A stretch of 64,000 nt of DNA from Dicyema japonicum (GCA_011109175.1 RDEW01000042.1:442168-506167), one strand, 5' to 3'. Positions 47,020-58,039 are shown, counted from the first letter of the stretch. Notes: generated from the letters alone by a model not told the origin. A program made the numbers and translations.

Positions 47020-47475
47020 ACTTGCGAGACATAAGAAAAACCCAGCTTCATTCAGGCGTGTTTCTCTGTTACTAGCATAATGTTAAAAATATTGGAAATA
47101 GACTATTCCCCAATTATTAAGAACGTTGTATCAACATGTAATTTCTGCGGTATTCATAACTGAACGGTCTTCTTCCATCCATTTAACCTCGTTGAAGTAT
47201 TCCATCCGTACGGGATTCTCAAATAAACTCAGACATATGAAAACTGTCATCTATTTTGTAGATATTCATTAAGCGTTTGACTCCGAAAAACTTGAAAAAT
47301 ATTCAGTCGGATATTCCTGGACGCTTTACGGTTAGTTAACATTTTTTGGCGCTGGAAAAAAAGTGATTGTTTTGGAGATTTAAGATCGGTAACTTTTTTA
47401 CAAATTGAATCTCAAGCATAGATCGGAAACTTTCTTCATGGTAAAAATAGTATCAGGTGATACAGCTGTCTCATG
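47020..47475. other. No gene recognised
   Basis: AT-rich spacer between a LINE fragment and the kinesin pseudogene. No motif seen. Confidence 0.5.
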
Positions 47476-48046
47476 AAGTACCTAGTGCAAAGAGGGTATC
47501 AAAAAACACTTGTACTTTTCATTACAATAGAGTTTGTATTGGAAATCCACTTCAGAAATCAACGAAACTGAGACTTTGCTGATTACATTTTCTAACGACA
47601 TCCTTTCATCATCGAGTACGTTGTTGTACTCGTATAGAGAATGTACTCGGTCAGTAAGGGTACTTAATTTCACGGAAAATTCGTCAACGTAGGATATCAT
47701 ATCATTTAGGTGGTCTTCCGCCGCAGAAACAAAATTTCGCTGTGTTTTATCATTCCTTAAGTCAATTTCAGAGAATCCCGAATGTAAAAGTCCAGATTAT
47801 CCCTTATTTCTTTGATATTCGCCAATTCCTCTTCCATGGAGTCCTCAATATTCCTCAAACGAGTAAACATCTCCAGTCTCTTCTCGTAAATATGTTTCCG
47901 CCTTTCCTGTTCATTTTGTTTATGTACAATCTGTTCTCTAAGGTTCAATAAGGATCTCCTAGCTGATCTACGTCCTCCCACTCCCTGCTAATTCTCTCCT
48001 CAGTCTCCTTTATGGTTCGACTCAGCTGACGAGAGACTTCAACATA

Positions 48047-48069
48047 CTGCGATATTCCGGTACGGAAAC
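48047..48069 (-). other. 23-bp intron in the kinesin-5-like gene
   Basis: Minus-strand GTTTCCGTAC...ATATCGCAG, phase 0. Without removal the frame stops at LVS*; with it DRERIVSE continues as YVEVSRQLSRTIKETEER, a coiled coil. Confidence 0.7.
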
Positions 48070-48246
48070 CTCAGAGACGATTCTCTCGCGATCCTTGATC
48101 TCCATCTTCAGGTCCATGGTCTCCGTAATCCGAAAGTCCAATTCATTAGTCATTGTTTCATGAACCTGAGAATTCATTACAATCGTTTGATTCTCTGTCA
48201 GTCTACCCCATTCTTCCTTTAATCGCCCAATTTCAGCGTTAAAAAA

Positions 48247-48269
48247 CTACATTCGATATTTACTAATAC
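48247..48269 (-). other. 23-bp intron in the kinesin-5-like gene
   Basis: Minus-strand GTATTAGTAA...GAATGTAG, phase 0, containing a stop. Removal opens the frame into FFNAEIGRLKEEW, the stalk start that matches Eg5 EYTEEIERLKRDL. Confidence 0.7.
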
Positions 48270-48287
48270 TTTTTCGGGATCACTGGT

Positions 48288-48316
48288 CTTGTTTAGTGTA
48301 ATAACGTGGGTAATAC
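48288..48316 (-). other. 29-bp intron in the kinesin-5-like gene
   Basis: Minus-strand GTATTACCCA...AAACAAG, phase 0. Its removal joins ARKIR to TSDPEK. The 18-base exon that follows is unusually small; alternatively a single 70-base intron spans this one, the mini-exon and the next. Confidence 0.6.
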
Positions 48317-48959
48317 CCTTATCTTCCTCGCAAAACACATCAGACGAATGGTTTTCTCCAAACATGAGAAGGCTGGGGATATTGAGAAATGAAACTGTTC
48401 ATGTGGTTTCCTACCAGCGATTCTCTCAGGTATTTTGTCAGCCGTGACTCCTTGTAGGGGACATATGTGGCTTTTTCGCACAACGAGTTAAGGACATCTT
48501 CAAATACGGACAGATTCGATCCTAGAGCAGTGTTTGTGTTCAGGTTGTCCGATTCGTTGTATATGAATGCCAGAACGAGTGTTCCAACGTCAGTACTCGC
48601 TTCATGAAGTGTAATTATGGTAATTGTGTAAATTGAATGGCGGGGACCACTGGGGTGATCTTTGAGTGTCTCAAGTATATGATCCACATCCTTCATATGT
48701 GTTATAGTTATTTCAGTGGGGGCTTTGAGTAGATTGTAGTCATCTAATTCATCCTCCTTTATGAGGTTTTTAAGTTCCCTGTCACATAAGTGGATAGCTG
48801 ATATTCGTACGGCTCTCTCTGGACAGGGCCATAACTCTGACACGATAAAAGAAAGTATCTTAGCTGAGTGATTTTCGAAAGAAATATGATGGATACTTAA
48901 AACTAGCTGAAAAAATAGTACGGAATAATGTAAAGCGAAAGCCAAAGTATTCATGTGCT

Positions 48960-50550
48960 TATGGGAAATTTGGAAGTGCTTTTTTAACTAACTGAATAAC
49001 TAAACTAATACTTTAAGGTTCTTTTTCAATAAGTAAGTGAAAATTATTCCCTGATTTAGTTTAAATCCAAAAATCAGAAATTTAAATTAATTATATAGAA
49101 AAATTATTTTTCCATTTGATTATTTTTATTAAAATAAAACAATGGAACAAACACAAGACAATTTTTTATTTTTGGTGCTCAACTTATAAAAAAACTCTAT
49201 AAAATAACATCTTACATAATATGGAAATAACTCATTCATTCAGTTACCCATGAATAATTTTCGTTTTTTCAGCATCTCGAGGTTTTCCGGCAAGGATAGG
49301 TTCAATCGCGGGCTTAGTAGCCATTAGCTTTTTCGACTGACAGTGAAAACACTTTATAAGAATTTTGTCGACCTCAAGTCTCGAAATTCCGTAAATTTTA
49401 CTTTTGGGAGACTGCATAGTAAATCGCATCCGAAATGGATCAATTGATGTTCATATTACTATCATGAAAATACTACCTCGATCATTTTACTTTCAGTTCT
49501 CTCTCTTGAATCGAAAAGTTCCGGTCCCTAGTAAAAACAGTGGTTCTCTCCAATGATCAACTACTCATTTACAGCGTCCTTTTTTGGATAACTGTTATTT
49601 TCTCGACATTTGTCCATGAGATGAATGGATCTCACTAAGCCCACCAGTAAGAATTACATTCCTCGATATACTGTATTTATAACTTTCTAAGATAGGGTGT
49701 TGAGATCTTCCATATCTCTGAGAAGCTTTTAAGTAGGTCGACCTCACATTTTGCCATAGAATTTTCGATGTTCTATGAGAAGCACATGTGATTGAGTGAA
49801 CAGGAAAAATTATTAAACAAAAATAATATTTAATTATTTATTTCAATGACACTCTGAAGCTACTCATAGTAGGAGGACTCTGTGGGTAATAGGTAAGAAC
49901 TGCTTGTTATCTAAGAACCTACCCAGAAAAGGACGTTCACAGTGATGGAACGATAGACTTTTGGAAAGAAATGATCCTCGCAAACTTCTTTAATTCTACG
50001 TACTTGAGTGGCAATAATGAAGACCAACTGGAGCTAAACGTTCTATTAAAGTCAATCTCCTCTACCAACAGGTCCACACTTTCGACTTATTTTGCACGAA
50101 GATAGGAAGACCTATCAGATGCATTTAAAATGCAGTCGCTATATACACCTGAGCGTTACAGACTGATTTCCTATTGGCAACTTATCTGCCACCTTTAACC
50201 TGAAACTTCCAACGAAAATGCTCGATAGGTAACATTTTCGCAATTTTAATACGTACTTGACATTCTAATAACACTGGTTTTACTGTCCCTCTGTTCCTCC
50301 CCGAGCTCATTTTTTGACATTGCCTTATCGCTTAGCCCATTTACTCCCAGTAAATCTCCAAAATGACACTGTTATCCGATTAATTAATATATGGTCTTAG
50401 ATTATAAACTTGTCAGGATGAATTACTAATACACGAGTTTAAGTGTAATTAAGCACATTTTTAATTTATGTTAATAAGTGATTTAGCTAATGAACGGTTC
50501 TCTCATCAGGATCTCATACAAAAATCTACAAGAATTGGGGATGTAAGATG
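48960..50550. other. No gene recognised
   Basis: AT-rich at 49000-49250. A 61-codon minus-strand frame at 49244-49429 is charged (LEVDKILIKCFHCQSKKLMA) and unrecognised. Around 49890-50100 the plus strand reads a polar, LINE-like phrase without a diagnostic motif. Confidence 0.4.
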
Positions 50551-50554
50551 ATAG

Positions 50555-50770
50555 AATCTCGCTGGCACATCCTGAAGATGGAGTTGACCTAACGGAGCAA
50601 TGGAAGAATACTCTTTCGCCAAATGGGCCGTTTTCGTGGAAGGGCTAGGATAACTTTGACATTCGTCTTACAAAAGGACTTAAAATTCGTAAAATGAGAA
50701 TTAAAATCCGCTGACGTCCTGGACACACTAAGAACCGTAGATAATAGAAATGTGGATGAGATTGACTTCC
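50555..50770 (+). mobile_element. RTE-like LINE, C-terminal fragment
   Basis: The plus strand reads SRWHILKMEL (RWRLLGHxLR), MGRFRGRARITLTFVLQKDL (FRGRPRTTLxxxLxxDL) and SADVLDTLRTV (DDLDSLRxIA), in the order of the RTE C-terminus at 60.9 kb. One frameshift and two stops. Confidence 0.75.
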
Positions 50771-50774
50771 AAAT

Positions 50775-51115
50775 TCGATGTCAATAAATGGCTTTCGTGG
50801 AAGTTCTAATAATACCATTTTTAGTTTCCAGTGGATTTTATCCCATCACGACCACCTACATTCTGCCATTCTTCAATGGGGACACCGCCAGTCAATCGGG
50901 TCTCTTACTCTTTGTCATTCCCAAATGGGGACATCGTAGTCAATACGGGAAACCCATCGTCTTCAAACCAGACATACGGAAAGTCAAGACTGCTGAATCA
51001 TGTTTGTGAATCGCACAACCAGCTAACAATCTCCGTCAGAAATATTAAATAAAATGTTATGGTTTAACGATGGGTTTATTCATTTAAATGAAAAATTAGT
51101 TATAAATTATCATCC
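50775..51115. other. No gene; GGGGACA-type short repeats
   Basis: Phrases CATTC(T)(C)CAATGGGGACA and CATTCCCAAATGGGGACATC recur within about 60 bases at 50870-50935, giving two overlapping 73-codon frames. I read these as chance ORFs over a small repeat. Confidence 0.4.
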
Positions 51116-51117
51116 AA

Positions 51118-51383
51118 TTTTAGTTTGTTTTGGGTTCTTTGCGAGAATATCTGGAAGAATTGTGCAATCTAGGGTTTGGGTTAGCACTGTGGCGATTTCG
51201 ACTTCTTCTGGAAGAAAAACTCATGTTGCAGCCAGGAACTGTACAAAAATGATTTTCATGCAGATGAATCGCATTCACGTGGGATTTTAAGGCTCATCTA
51301 TCACAGAATGTCTTTTCACAACCTTTGCAGACAATTCTCTTCTTTCCGGACTCTTCGATGATTCCGCCATAGTAATTTTTGCT
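51118..51383 (-). pseudogene. Basonuclin/disco-type C2H2 zinc-finger pair
   Basis: Minus strand: KRIVCKGCEKTFCDR, a TGA stop at 51294, then [40 protein letters not shown] and a basic tail to a stop at 51120. The two fingers (C-x2-C-x12-H-x4-H, then C-x4-C...[12 protein letters not shown]) have the signature of the basonuclin/disco family, where H-x-CTVxGCNAxFPSRRSRDRHSxNxN is nearly invariant. These are animal nuclear regulators of transcription; each finger pair is one of several in the full protein. One in-frame TGA interrupts an otherwise intact 85-codon stretch. Upstream on the minus strand the frame overlaps the LINE end at 51.38 kb, so the gene appears cut by that insertion. The family call is strong; the identity with one vertebrate gene (BNC1 or BNC2) is not claimed. 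Confidence 0.8.
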
Positions 51384-51745
51384 TAACAGGCAAACTTGCA
51401 CGTCTAACAAATTTACCCCCGAACTTTTCCCCCTAATGCTTGACCACGCCGCAATCAAAAATAACGTCTTCGGCTTCATCGGTCTGTGTGATCAAGAAGC
51501 AAGTCGTTTCTTCCATTCAAGGTTGGAGGCTTCGAATACACGAAATTTGGGGAAAAAACACACCTCTCTTCAAACTCTAATGAAAGATGATCGTTGTCTA
51601 TTCAGGAAAGCCATAGGTACTCTGGAGGAACATAGGAAAAACCTCTCGATTTTTTTGAGGCGTACTTGGGATCACTTAATTAGTTGGTTTACCTTTTCTT
51701 TTTTGGTGTTCCTTTTTTCGAAGTTATCAAATAAATAAATAATAA
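51370..51745 (+). mobile_element. CR1/Jockey-like LINE, C-terminus and 3' tail
   Basis: Plus strand: NRQTCTSNKFTPELFPLMLD, HAAIKNNVFGFIGLCDQEAS, SNTRNLGKKHTSLQTLMKDD (compare HASIKNNGSGFICLCGQETS and NTRNLGKNP at 24.5 kb) and LFRKAIGTLEEHRKNL. This is followed by GGGATCACTTAATTAGTTGG, a pyrimidine tract and AAATAAATAAAT. 5'-truncated just past the thumb. It lies directly beside and antisense to the basonuclin-type fingers. Confidence 0.8.
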
Positions 51746-51940
51746 GGAATTAGGAAACCCATGCGGGAGACTACCAGTCTCTCCTAAACGACAACTGGAT
51801 TGAGTTACTCGAGAAACATTTCGAAAGGCAGTGAGGTCGCTGACGGTCCACCTAAGGAAAGTGTCAGAGTTACTAGAAGCTGGGATCATTTAATTAACTC
51901 ACTTTGGCACTTTCTTTCTTAGTATTCTATCTCCCCCCAT
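51746..51940 (+). mobile_element. Second LINE 3' end, tandem to the first
   Basis: Plus strand: TFRKAVRSLTVHLRKVSELL then EAGII and a stop, the same C-terminus as EAGIT at 41.0 kb, then GGGATCATTTAATTAACTCA, a CTTTCTTTCTT tract. Starts right after the A-rich tail of the preceding LINE end, so two truncated LINEs lie head to tail. Confidence 0.65.
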
Positions 51941-51944
51941 ATAG

Positions 51945-52385
51945 CCTAACGATGGAATCCCCATTCTATTTGCTGGCGACTTATCAGTTCGATCCCATCG
52001 GTTAGGGATACAAGTCACCGAGTCCAGTAAATACTGGAAATACCTTCACCCATAGATCCTCTGAATGAGGAACGTCGTGGATACAGGAATTTGGTGAAAA
52101 CACCTAAATTCATCCTCTGTGATGAGGAATGGCGGGATTGCATAACTTGTTAGGCTTAACGACTTGGCTTAGGTCATGATACTAGGTCATGATATGCTTT
52201 TGTGAAGCCGGTCCTGTTATTTACCTCTTCCTGCTGGGGGGACCTCAGTCTCAGGAACCAAGAATCTTAACTCTCACTTACCATCCATGTTTTATGTATC
52301 GTACTGCCCAGCAAAAAATCGTTGCACATACTCATTTTCCTTACTTGGAAAGACAGGCAATAGAACAATAATAAACATTTCCATA
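51945..52385. other. No gene recognised
   Basis: Contains a short local repeat (CATGATACTAGGTCATGATA at 52176-52195) and a 60-codon frame without a motif. Confidence 0.45.
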
Positions 52386-52389
52386 AACA

Positions 52390-53445
52390 AACAAAGCGAG
52401 TAATCCAATTGAATAAATTAAATTCATTAAAATTAAACAATAACAACTATCCTTTGATAACTTCAATTAGACGAAATTTGATGCACTTTTTACTAACACA
52501 CATGTGTCCACTATTTCGGAAACTTCTTCATATGACTGGGTAGCCTCTTCCATTATCAACTTGGGGGAGGCCACTCTGATAGAGATTTCCTTTCAGTCTT
52601 ATTACTTCCAGCACCGTGACACGTGGCTTTAAATAACTCAGAAAAGCCCACGTCTGTCTTAGTCTGCACATAAGTACACGTGCCCATCGTCCTAGGCTGG
52701 TCAGTCAACTACTAATATAAACTCTAGCAAACTTGGTAATCAATAGGGGTCAAAGGTTATAAGGCGGAAATGGTCGGGATGATCCCATCCGTCTCCCATC
52801 AACCTCATGTCCTCCACTTTAGCGATGTTAACGAGACGTCATATATCACATGCATGTCTAACTCTTCCGGGAAGTCTCAAACCGTTTGTAGAAGGCCTTC
52901 AAATTAGTGTGGACAATACCTGCCGCGTAAGAAACGTAATCGAGAATCGGTTCACTAAGGAATAGTTGACCGCTGCAGCCATCGCTTTTAAATAGTTCTG
53001 GCCTTTTGCTGAACTGATTCTTGCGCAGGCCAGTTAAAGTCATTCATATCAATCTGGTCTCTTCTTATAGACTTGTCCATTACAACCAGAGAATCTTGGT
53101 TGAATCAAAAGAATTAACCAGTAGCATCTTGGTGACTCAGTTTTCGACTTCCACTGTGGATCACCACAAAGACTTGGCTTACTTTGTCGATCCCCATCTT
53201 GGAGGAGGCAAATTGTCGTAAATTGAATCTCTACATAGTGATTTTTCGCACCCTATTTACATAGCTGAAGAAAATCTTTTTTCTTGGACTTGAAATTGAC
53301 TTTGGAAGGGTCCGCCTGTAACATGCGACGTACTCTCCACAATACTCCTTACCCTCAGCCGACGAGTATCCCTGGGGGTCTATAGAACATCAACCTTGTC
53401 CATTCCACGCCCATCAACAGGGACTCTTCAGATCCCTGAATTACA
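52390..53445 (-). repeat. Unidentified coding repeat, copy 2 (inverted partner of 25.3-26.5 kb)
   Basis: The better preserved coding piece is the minus-strand frame at 52858-53043: [18 protein letters not shown] then [20 protein letters not shown] and KAFYKRFETSRKS. It aligns to copy 1 (YLSYASGFVHTHLKSFYKRF). The two copies are in opposite orientations 26 kb apart, so they could pair as an imperfect inverted repeat. The protein is not one I recognise. Confidence 0.6.
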
Positions 53446-53449
53446 AGGT

Positions 53450-54130
53450 TAACTCGCCAGGGCAACCACTGTTCGACCATTTGTTTATTTTAATTTGTCA
53501 TTAATAATAATATGTTGGCTTAATTTTTTATTTACTGAATAAAGAAAAAATAGAAAAATTATCCAAGAAATTAAAATTATTTATTAGTCTACTAATTGTA
53601 GACAATACGTTACGGATACGTGTAATCTTCATTTGAAATTATTTGTTAATAACAAGTGTTTTAAGCGTTTATTAAAAACATGCTTAAACTTTTGGAGGGA
53701 CTCTTTAGATGCTAAATATTTCAACTTTCCTTCTTTTTTCGAACTGATAGTGACAAAATTTTCGCAAGAAACGTTGTTAGATGAGAACATGCTAATGGCA
53801 TCTCAGGTTGATTATCTATTCAGTTCAAGGATGTTATGATTCCTTACTTGGTTGATCCATTACGGAGTTCGAATTCTTGGTTAAATAACATTCATCCAAA
53901 AATAGAGTTTATAAAACAACAAATATTTGAATTTTTTACAAAAAAAACGATTTTGCAAAACGTCGGCAGTGTTGGAGGCTAATAAAATTAGAACAATTTT
54001 ATATCAATATACAACGGGAAATAAAAATCTATGGTTTCTAATAATTTTTGATTTCAGGTCTCCACCGGAAGATTGAACTGGGGGACAAACTATTGACTAT
54101 AATGAGATCTTTAGAACAAGCATGTCAGAC
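53450..54130. other. No gene recognised
   Basis: A 68-codon plus-strand frame (53633-53839) followed one frame over by more open sequence to about 53960 (VDPLRSSNSWLNNIHPKIEF) looks protein-like but is unrecognised. Confidence 0.35.
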
Positions 54131-54139
54131 AGGCGAACC

Positions 54140-54310
54140 TCTGTAAGCAGGCGTGCGCCCAGCACAAGGGATTGTTACACATTCGACGACAGTGGGGTGG
54201 ACATGTCATTAAAATGCGACCACCAGAGAAAAGTAGCGGATTTCTGTCAATGGCTTGTTTGAAAGACCGTCGTTAAGCGCGTTCACGTGGACAGAAGACG
54301 TTCATACACT
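54140..54310 (+). mobile_element. LINE C-terminal fragment (RWxGHVxRM type)
   Basis: Plus strand: RRQWGGHVIKMRPPEKSSGF then ACLKDRR, a stop, and RSRGQKT. This is the L-x-W-x-GHV-x-RM ... G-x-R-x-RGRPxxxW stretch found at the end of many RTE and craniate-type LINEs. Only about 50 residues remain. Confidence 0.5.
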
Positions 54311-55755
54311 CAAACTATACGTTCTCCCTATATACGAACGTTCCCAGGACAACGACAGTATTTTACAAGGTGCGTGCTTCCACTGTTTGTCGGACACTGG
54401 TTACTTGCTCCATATTATTATTATTATTAATGGCAATGTCCGTGGAACCAGAAAAGTTAACTAATTTGAGATTCCACTTTTTCCATACATCTCTGGACAT
54501 GCGCTATGAGTCGTTTCCATCCTCCCATGTTTCTCGCATCCGCCCTCAGATCAACCAGATCCTCAATGTTTTCAATTTTCTTCCTACTTGGTCCATAACA
54601 TGATATAAATTGTTTCATTTATTGGCATAATTTTAACAAATTTAAAAAATAATAATAAATTGTATCTTATGGAATTGTAGTGATCAAGAAGTATCGATTT
54701 GAAAGTCCAACCTGGTATGAAGGATTAAATGTCGATCATTAATTTTTATACTTCCAAGACAGGTCTTGCAAACCACGTGACTGATTTATTTATCTCTTAG
54801 CTTCTGGAACTTACTATAAACATGAAAAACCTGATGTTGCATTAGAATTGGTAGAATCGGGGAATTGTATGTCTTTGGAGTTGATCCACCTCGAAGATTC
54901 TTTAATTCTGGTATATATTGATTTGAACTAGAATTTAACAAAATCCAAGGGAAGTATCCTCGAGGATTTGGAACTACTGAAACCTTGAATAAAATAAAGA
55001 AAAGTAGTCAAATTATTAGCAACTTCATCAAGTCCACTCAAAGAAGAGGTCGATTTTCACAGAATTTCTTGAATTTGATGTTTCAGTTTATTAACTACTG
55101 CACGAACTTTATAAACATGAATAATAAATATTATTCACGATTATTCGAATTCCTCTCAATATTTCAGAAATCTCTCTCACCGTGTTCTGTACTGTTGCAT
55201 TAACAATTTTTAGAGAGACTACAAAGACTGGTAGATATAATCAGCTTTTAAGCCATATCAAGAATTATTGTGGGAGACATTAAAGATGTCTGCACTATAT
55301 CTACTATAATAACAGTATGACATTCGGATTATATTAAGGGCACTCAATTCATCCACAATTATTCGGAAACTCAGTAAAACGAATGTTTTAAGTGTTTATT
55401 AAGTAATGGGAGATATTCAATCAGATTGTGGATATTTTTAAGACTCTGAAGACTAAAGTTCAAGTTGGATTGTGAAGTATAGAGTGCGACTGGATTAGAA
55501 TTTTGAAGGTATTCTGAAATAGGCAAAAAAGGATAATTTACGTGAATATTACGCCTGCTTGAAATTGGAGAATGAAGGACTGTGGAAACGCCACAATATG
55601 AAAATGAGTTCCTCAACCTCATGAAAATCTCATCCTTCCAAAAATGCATATTAATATAGCACTCAGACATGACCTCTCAAACTGCCTTCAGTGGATTTGT
55701 CCTTCTTCCATCGGTTTACTTACAACATATTTCAGGGATCCCTGGATATCGTCCG
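54310..55755. other. No gene recognised
   Basis: At about 54790-54930 the plus strand reads GTYYKHEKPDVALELVESGN then MSLELIHLEDSLILVYIDL, open for over 40 codons and protein-like, but without a family match. A 99-codon minus-strand frame (55371-55670) is also unrecognised. Confidence 0.3.
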
Positions 55756-55762
55756 ACATTAT

Positions 55763-56110
55763 GAATGGACCACGTGACAGCACGTGAGGACAATAGTGGC
55801 AAACAAGTCAATGATTTTCGGAATCTCTCAGAGCACAGTATTTGAAACTAGTGATGTAGAGGTCATGACTAGATTGGTTTCCCCGGATAACAGGTTTGGG
55901 TGGTAATGGATGATGCCCGAAACTTGACTGGACCACGTGACACAACGTGTGCACGTTACTAGATATTGACACAACGATTTTCGGGAGTCTACAGGTCTTA
56001 GTTTTTGTAAGAAGTAAGATAGAGGTCATGACGAGACTGGTCACTAACGGATAACAGTTTTGAAAGGTAATGGCTGATGGCCCAAAGATTGAATGGATCA
56101 CGTGTGCACA
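55763..56110 (+). repeat. Tandem repeat with 164-bp unit and CACGTG palindromes
   Basis: GAATGGACCACGTG (55763), ACTGGACCACGTG (55926) and GAATGGATCACGTG (56091) mark two full units and the start of a third, spacing 163 and 165. Shared inner blocks are GATTTTCGG, GATAGAGGTCATGAC, GATAACAG and GGTAATGG(A)TGATG. A near-palindromic CACGTG...CACGTG core begins each unit. Confidence 0.75.
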
Positions 56111-56114
56111 ATGT

Positions 56115-57770
56115 ATCTTTGCTTACTGTTTGTCCGAGTAGGTCATCAATAATTATGTTATTCTTTTATTTTTTTATTAAAAAGACTGATGATTTAACAT
56201 TTTAGTTCTACTTTTATATTAACTATGTCATTTTCCACTTCTATTTTTACGTGATTTTTTTCAAGTTGTTTGATTTTAGTCGAAGTATCGTTAGGAGCTA
56301 TACGTGACTCTTTTTCCTTATTCTGTATTTTGAATTGTTAATTCTGAAATCCCTTTGTTCCGAAAATAACGGCGATATTCATTCATTACTATTTCCAACA
56401 GATAATGTGTTATTGTTAGAATCTATGATTTGTTGGTACATCCCGTAAGGATAGTTGTTTAAAGTTATTATTTTGTTGTGGTTGGTTGTTTGTTTTTTGG
56501 AGTCTCATATTTCTCTTTAGTATTGTTTTTTTAATTTCAGCGTTTCGATCACTAAATCTTGTCCTACATTTATTCTACCCTTGGCTTCCTACTGTCGTTT
56601 CGTCGTTTCGAACATACCATGGGGTTTTCCCTCACTCTGCTTGTTTTCTTGACTATAATTTAAAACTCAGACCTTACATCCACCTACTAGTGGAGTTAGC
56701 CAGATTGGAGGGTTGCAGTTAAGCAATTTATATCATTCAAAATGTTAAACGACAATGTTCGATCTTCTGATATTCCAAAACACCCTCATTGTTAAGTTTG
56801 AAGAAATGGATTTGGAGCACAAGACATTTGTAAAAAATGCTCAAAAATTCCAAACTGTTCACAAAAGAAAGATCATAAACAAGTAATTGTTAAGATGCAA
56901 TTTGAATGTCTGAAAATTCACTTACAAAACTATTATGGAATCGTAAGTTAAGAGAATACTTCGGTACATACTCTATTTTTAAATATTTCAAATTCTACTA
57001 ATGACAACTTTATTTTTGTTAATATAAAAATTACTAACGTAATATGCATATTCTCATAATTGATTTGCTTATTGTTATATTGTTAAGAATAAATGTCCTA
57101 TTTTGCTGCATGTGTCAGAGCTTGAGCCATACTTTCAACAACTTTCGCTGTCATCAGTTTCATAGACTTTTGTTTCTTCGGGACTGCTTATTACAAAGTC
57201 TGATCTATAAAGAAAATTTTTCCCTCTTTTTGTCCGACTTACTCGATGTATTAATAAACATGTTTGTACCAGTTTATTTTATCTTGATTGAACGTGGAAA
57301 CAAGAAAATCATATCTGAGACATCTCTCATATAGATTACTAAGGTCATGTTCATAACCAACGTTGTTGTACATTCCGCAATTTTAAATTAATTTACTTTT
57401 AATATATTTAATTTTTTTAAACTTTGAGTTTTGTGGTTACTTTATGTCTGATTGTTTGCAAACAAATCCTAAGGGGCGTCTCATTAACGATCCCCTCGTG
57501 TAATCTGGGGATAGACAGTAGTTGATGTTTTTCTTTTGCCGCATGTGTTCTTGGGGGCCATAGCGCTAGATCAACCTGACAATCAAGTTCAATCTGCAGA
57601 TTGCCCCGATAAGCATGTGATTTCGGATATACCTATCCCTTTCCAGACTCAGTCCATGTCGGATACCGGAATCAGGTCTGAGGAACGATTGGCTTAAAAC
57701 TTTTTGTAAAATGAGGGCCGTCTTCCGACTTCTTACCTCTAATAGAACAGTATGAAGTTAACTAAGATGT
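56115..57770. other. No gene recognised
   Basis: AT- and T-rich. Frames at 56486-56722 (78 codons) and 57044-57334 (96 codons) are hydrophobic, Leu/Phe-rich and unrecognised, likely an effect of T-rich sequence. 57470-57720 is less AT-rich and may be old element sequence. Confidence 0.4.
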
Positions 57771-57774
57771 CTTA

Positions 57775-57965
57775 TTTATTTATAACCCCGGATACACAAG
57801 AAGAAGTTAAAGTAAACAACTAATTAAGTGTATCCAGTCTCCACTTTACAAAAACAGAGTCCATCCGGAATCAACATAAAGAATAAAGACGTCCATAGTT
57901 GCAGTTGTGGAAACCCCTCCAGTGGAGTGGGGGAGAAACTTAAATGTCTTCAATCACCTTGAGGA
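57775..57965 (-). repeat. Short interspersed repeat, family A, copy 3
   Basis: Reverse complement matches the 6.5 kb copy along its length: TCCCCCACTCCACTGGAGGG, TTTCCACAACTGCAACTATG, TTGATTCCGGATGGACTC, GGATACACTTAATTAGTTG, then GTGTATCCGGGGTTATAAAT. It has the most complete tail of the three. Confidence 0.75.
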
Positions 57966-58039
57966 TGTTAGTAGAAACAACCAAACAAATATTAAAACGA
58001 GAATAACTGATTATTTTAAAGTAAATTCATGTTTTTATT

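Larger units (their letters stand above)
47480..48960 (-). pseudogene. Kinesin-5 (Eg5/BimC)-like motor and stalk, decayed
   Basis: From 48954 a 204-codon frame aligns to the second half of a kinesin-5 motor: EITITHMKDVDHILETL (Eg5 EITVHNKDEVYQILE), GPRHSIYTITI (switch I side, usually SSRSHSVFxVTI) and KATYVPYKESRLTKYLRESL (usually HVPYRESKLTRILQDSL). After a one-base shift near 48378 come SISPAFSCLEKTIRLM and ARKIR. Across introns of 29 and 23 bases follows a stalk FFNAEIGRLKEEWGRL, then a third intron (23 bases), YVEVSRQLSRTIKETEER, and coiled-coil pieces at 47981-47757 and 47736-47482. Kinesin-5 slides spindle microtubules apart. The P-loop half is missing, and switch II DLAGSE is replaced by AFIYNES, so it could not hydrolyse ATP. 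It is truncated and shifted at least three times, yet the long motor frame is still open, suggesting recent decay or a divergent paralogue. Confidence 0.8.
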
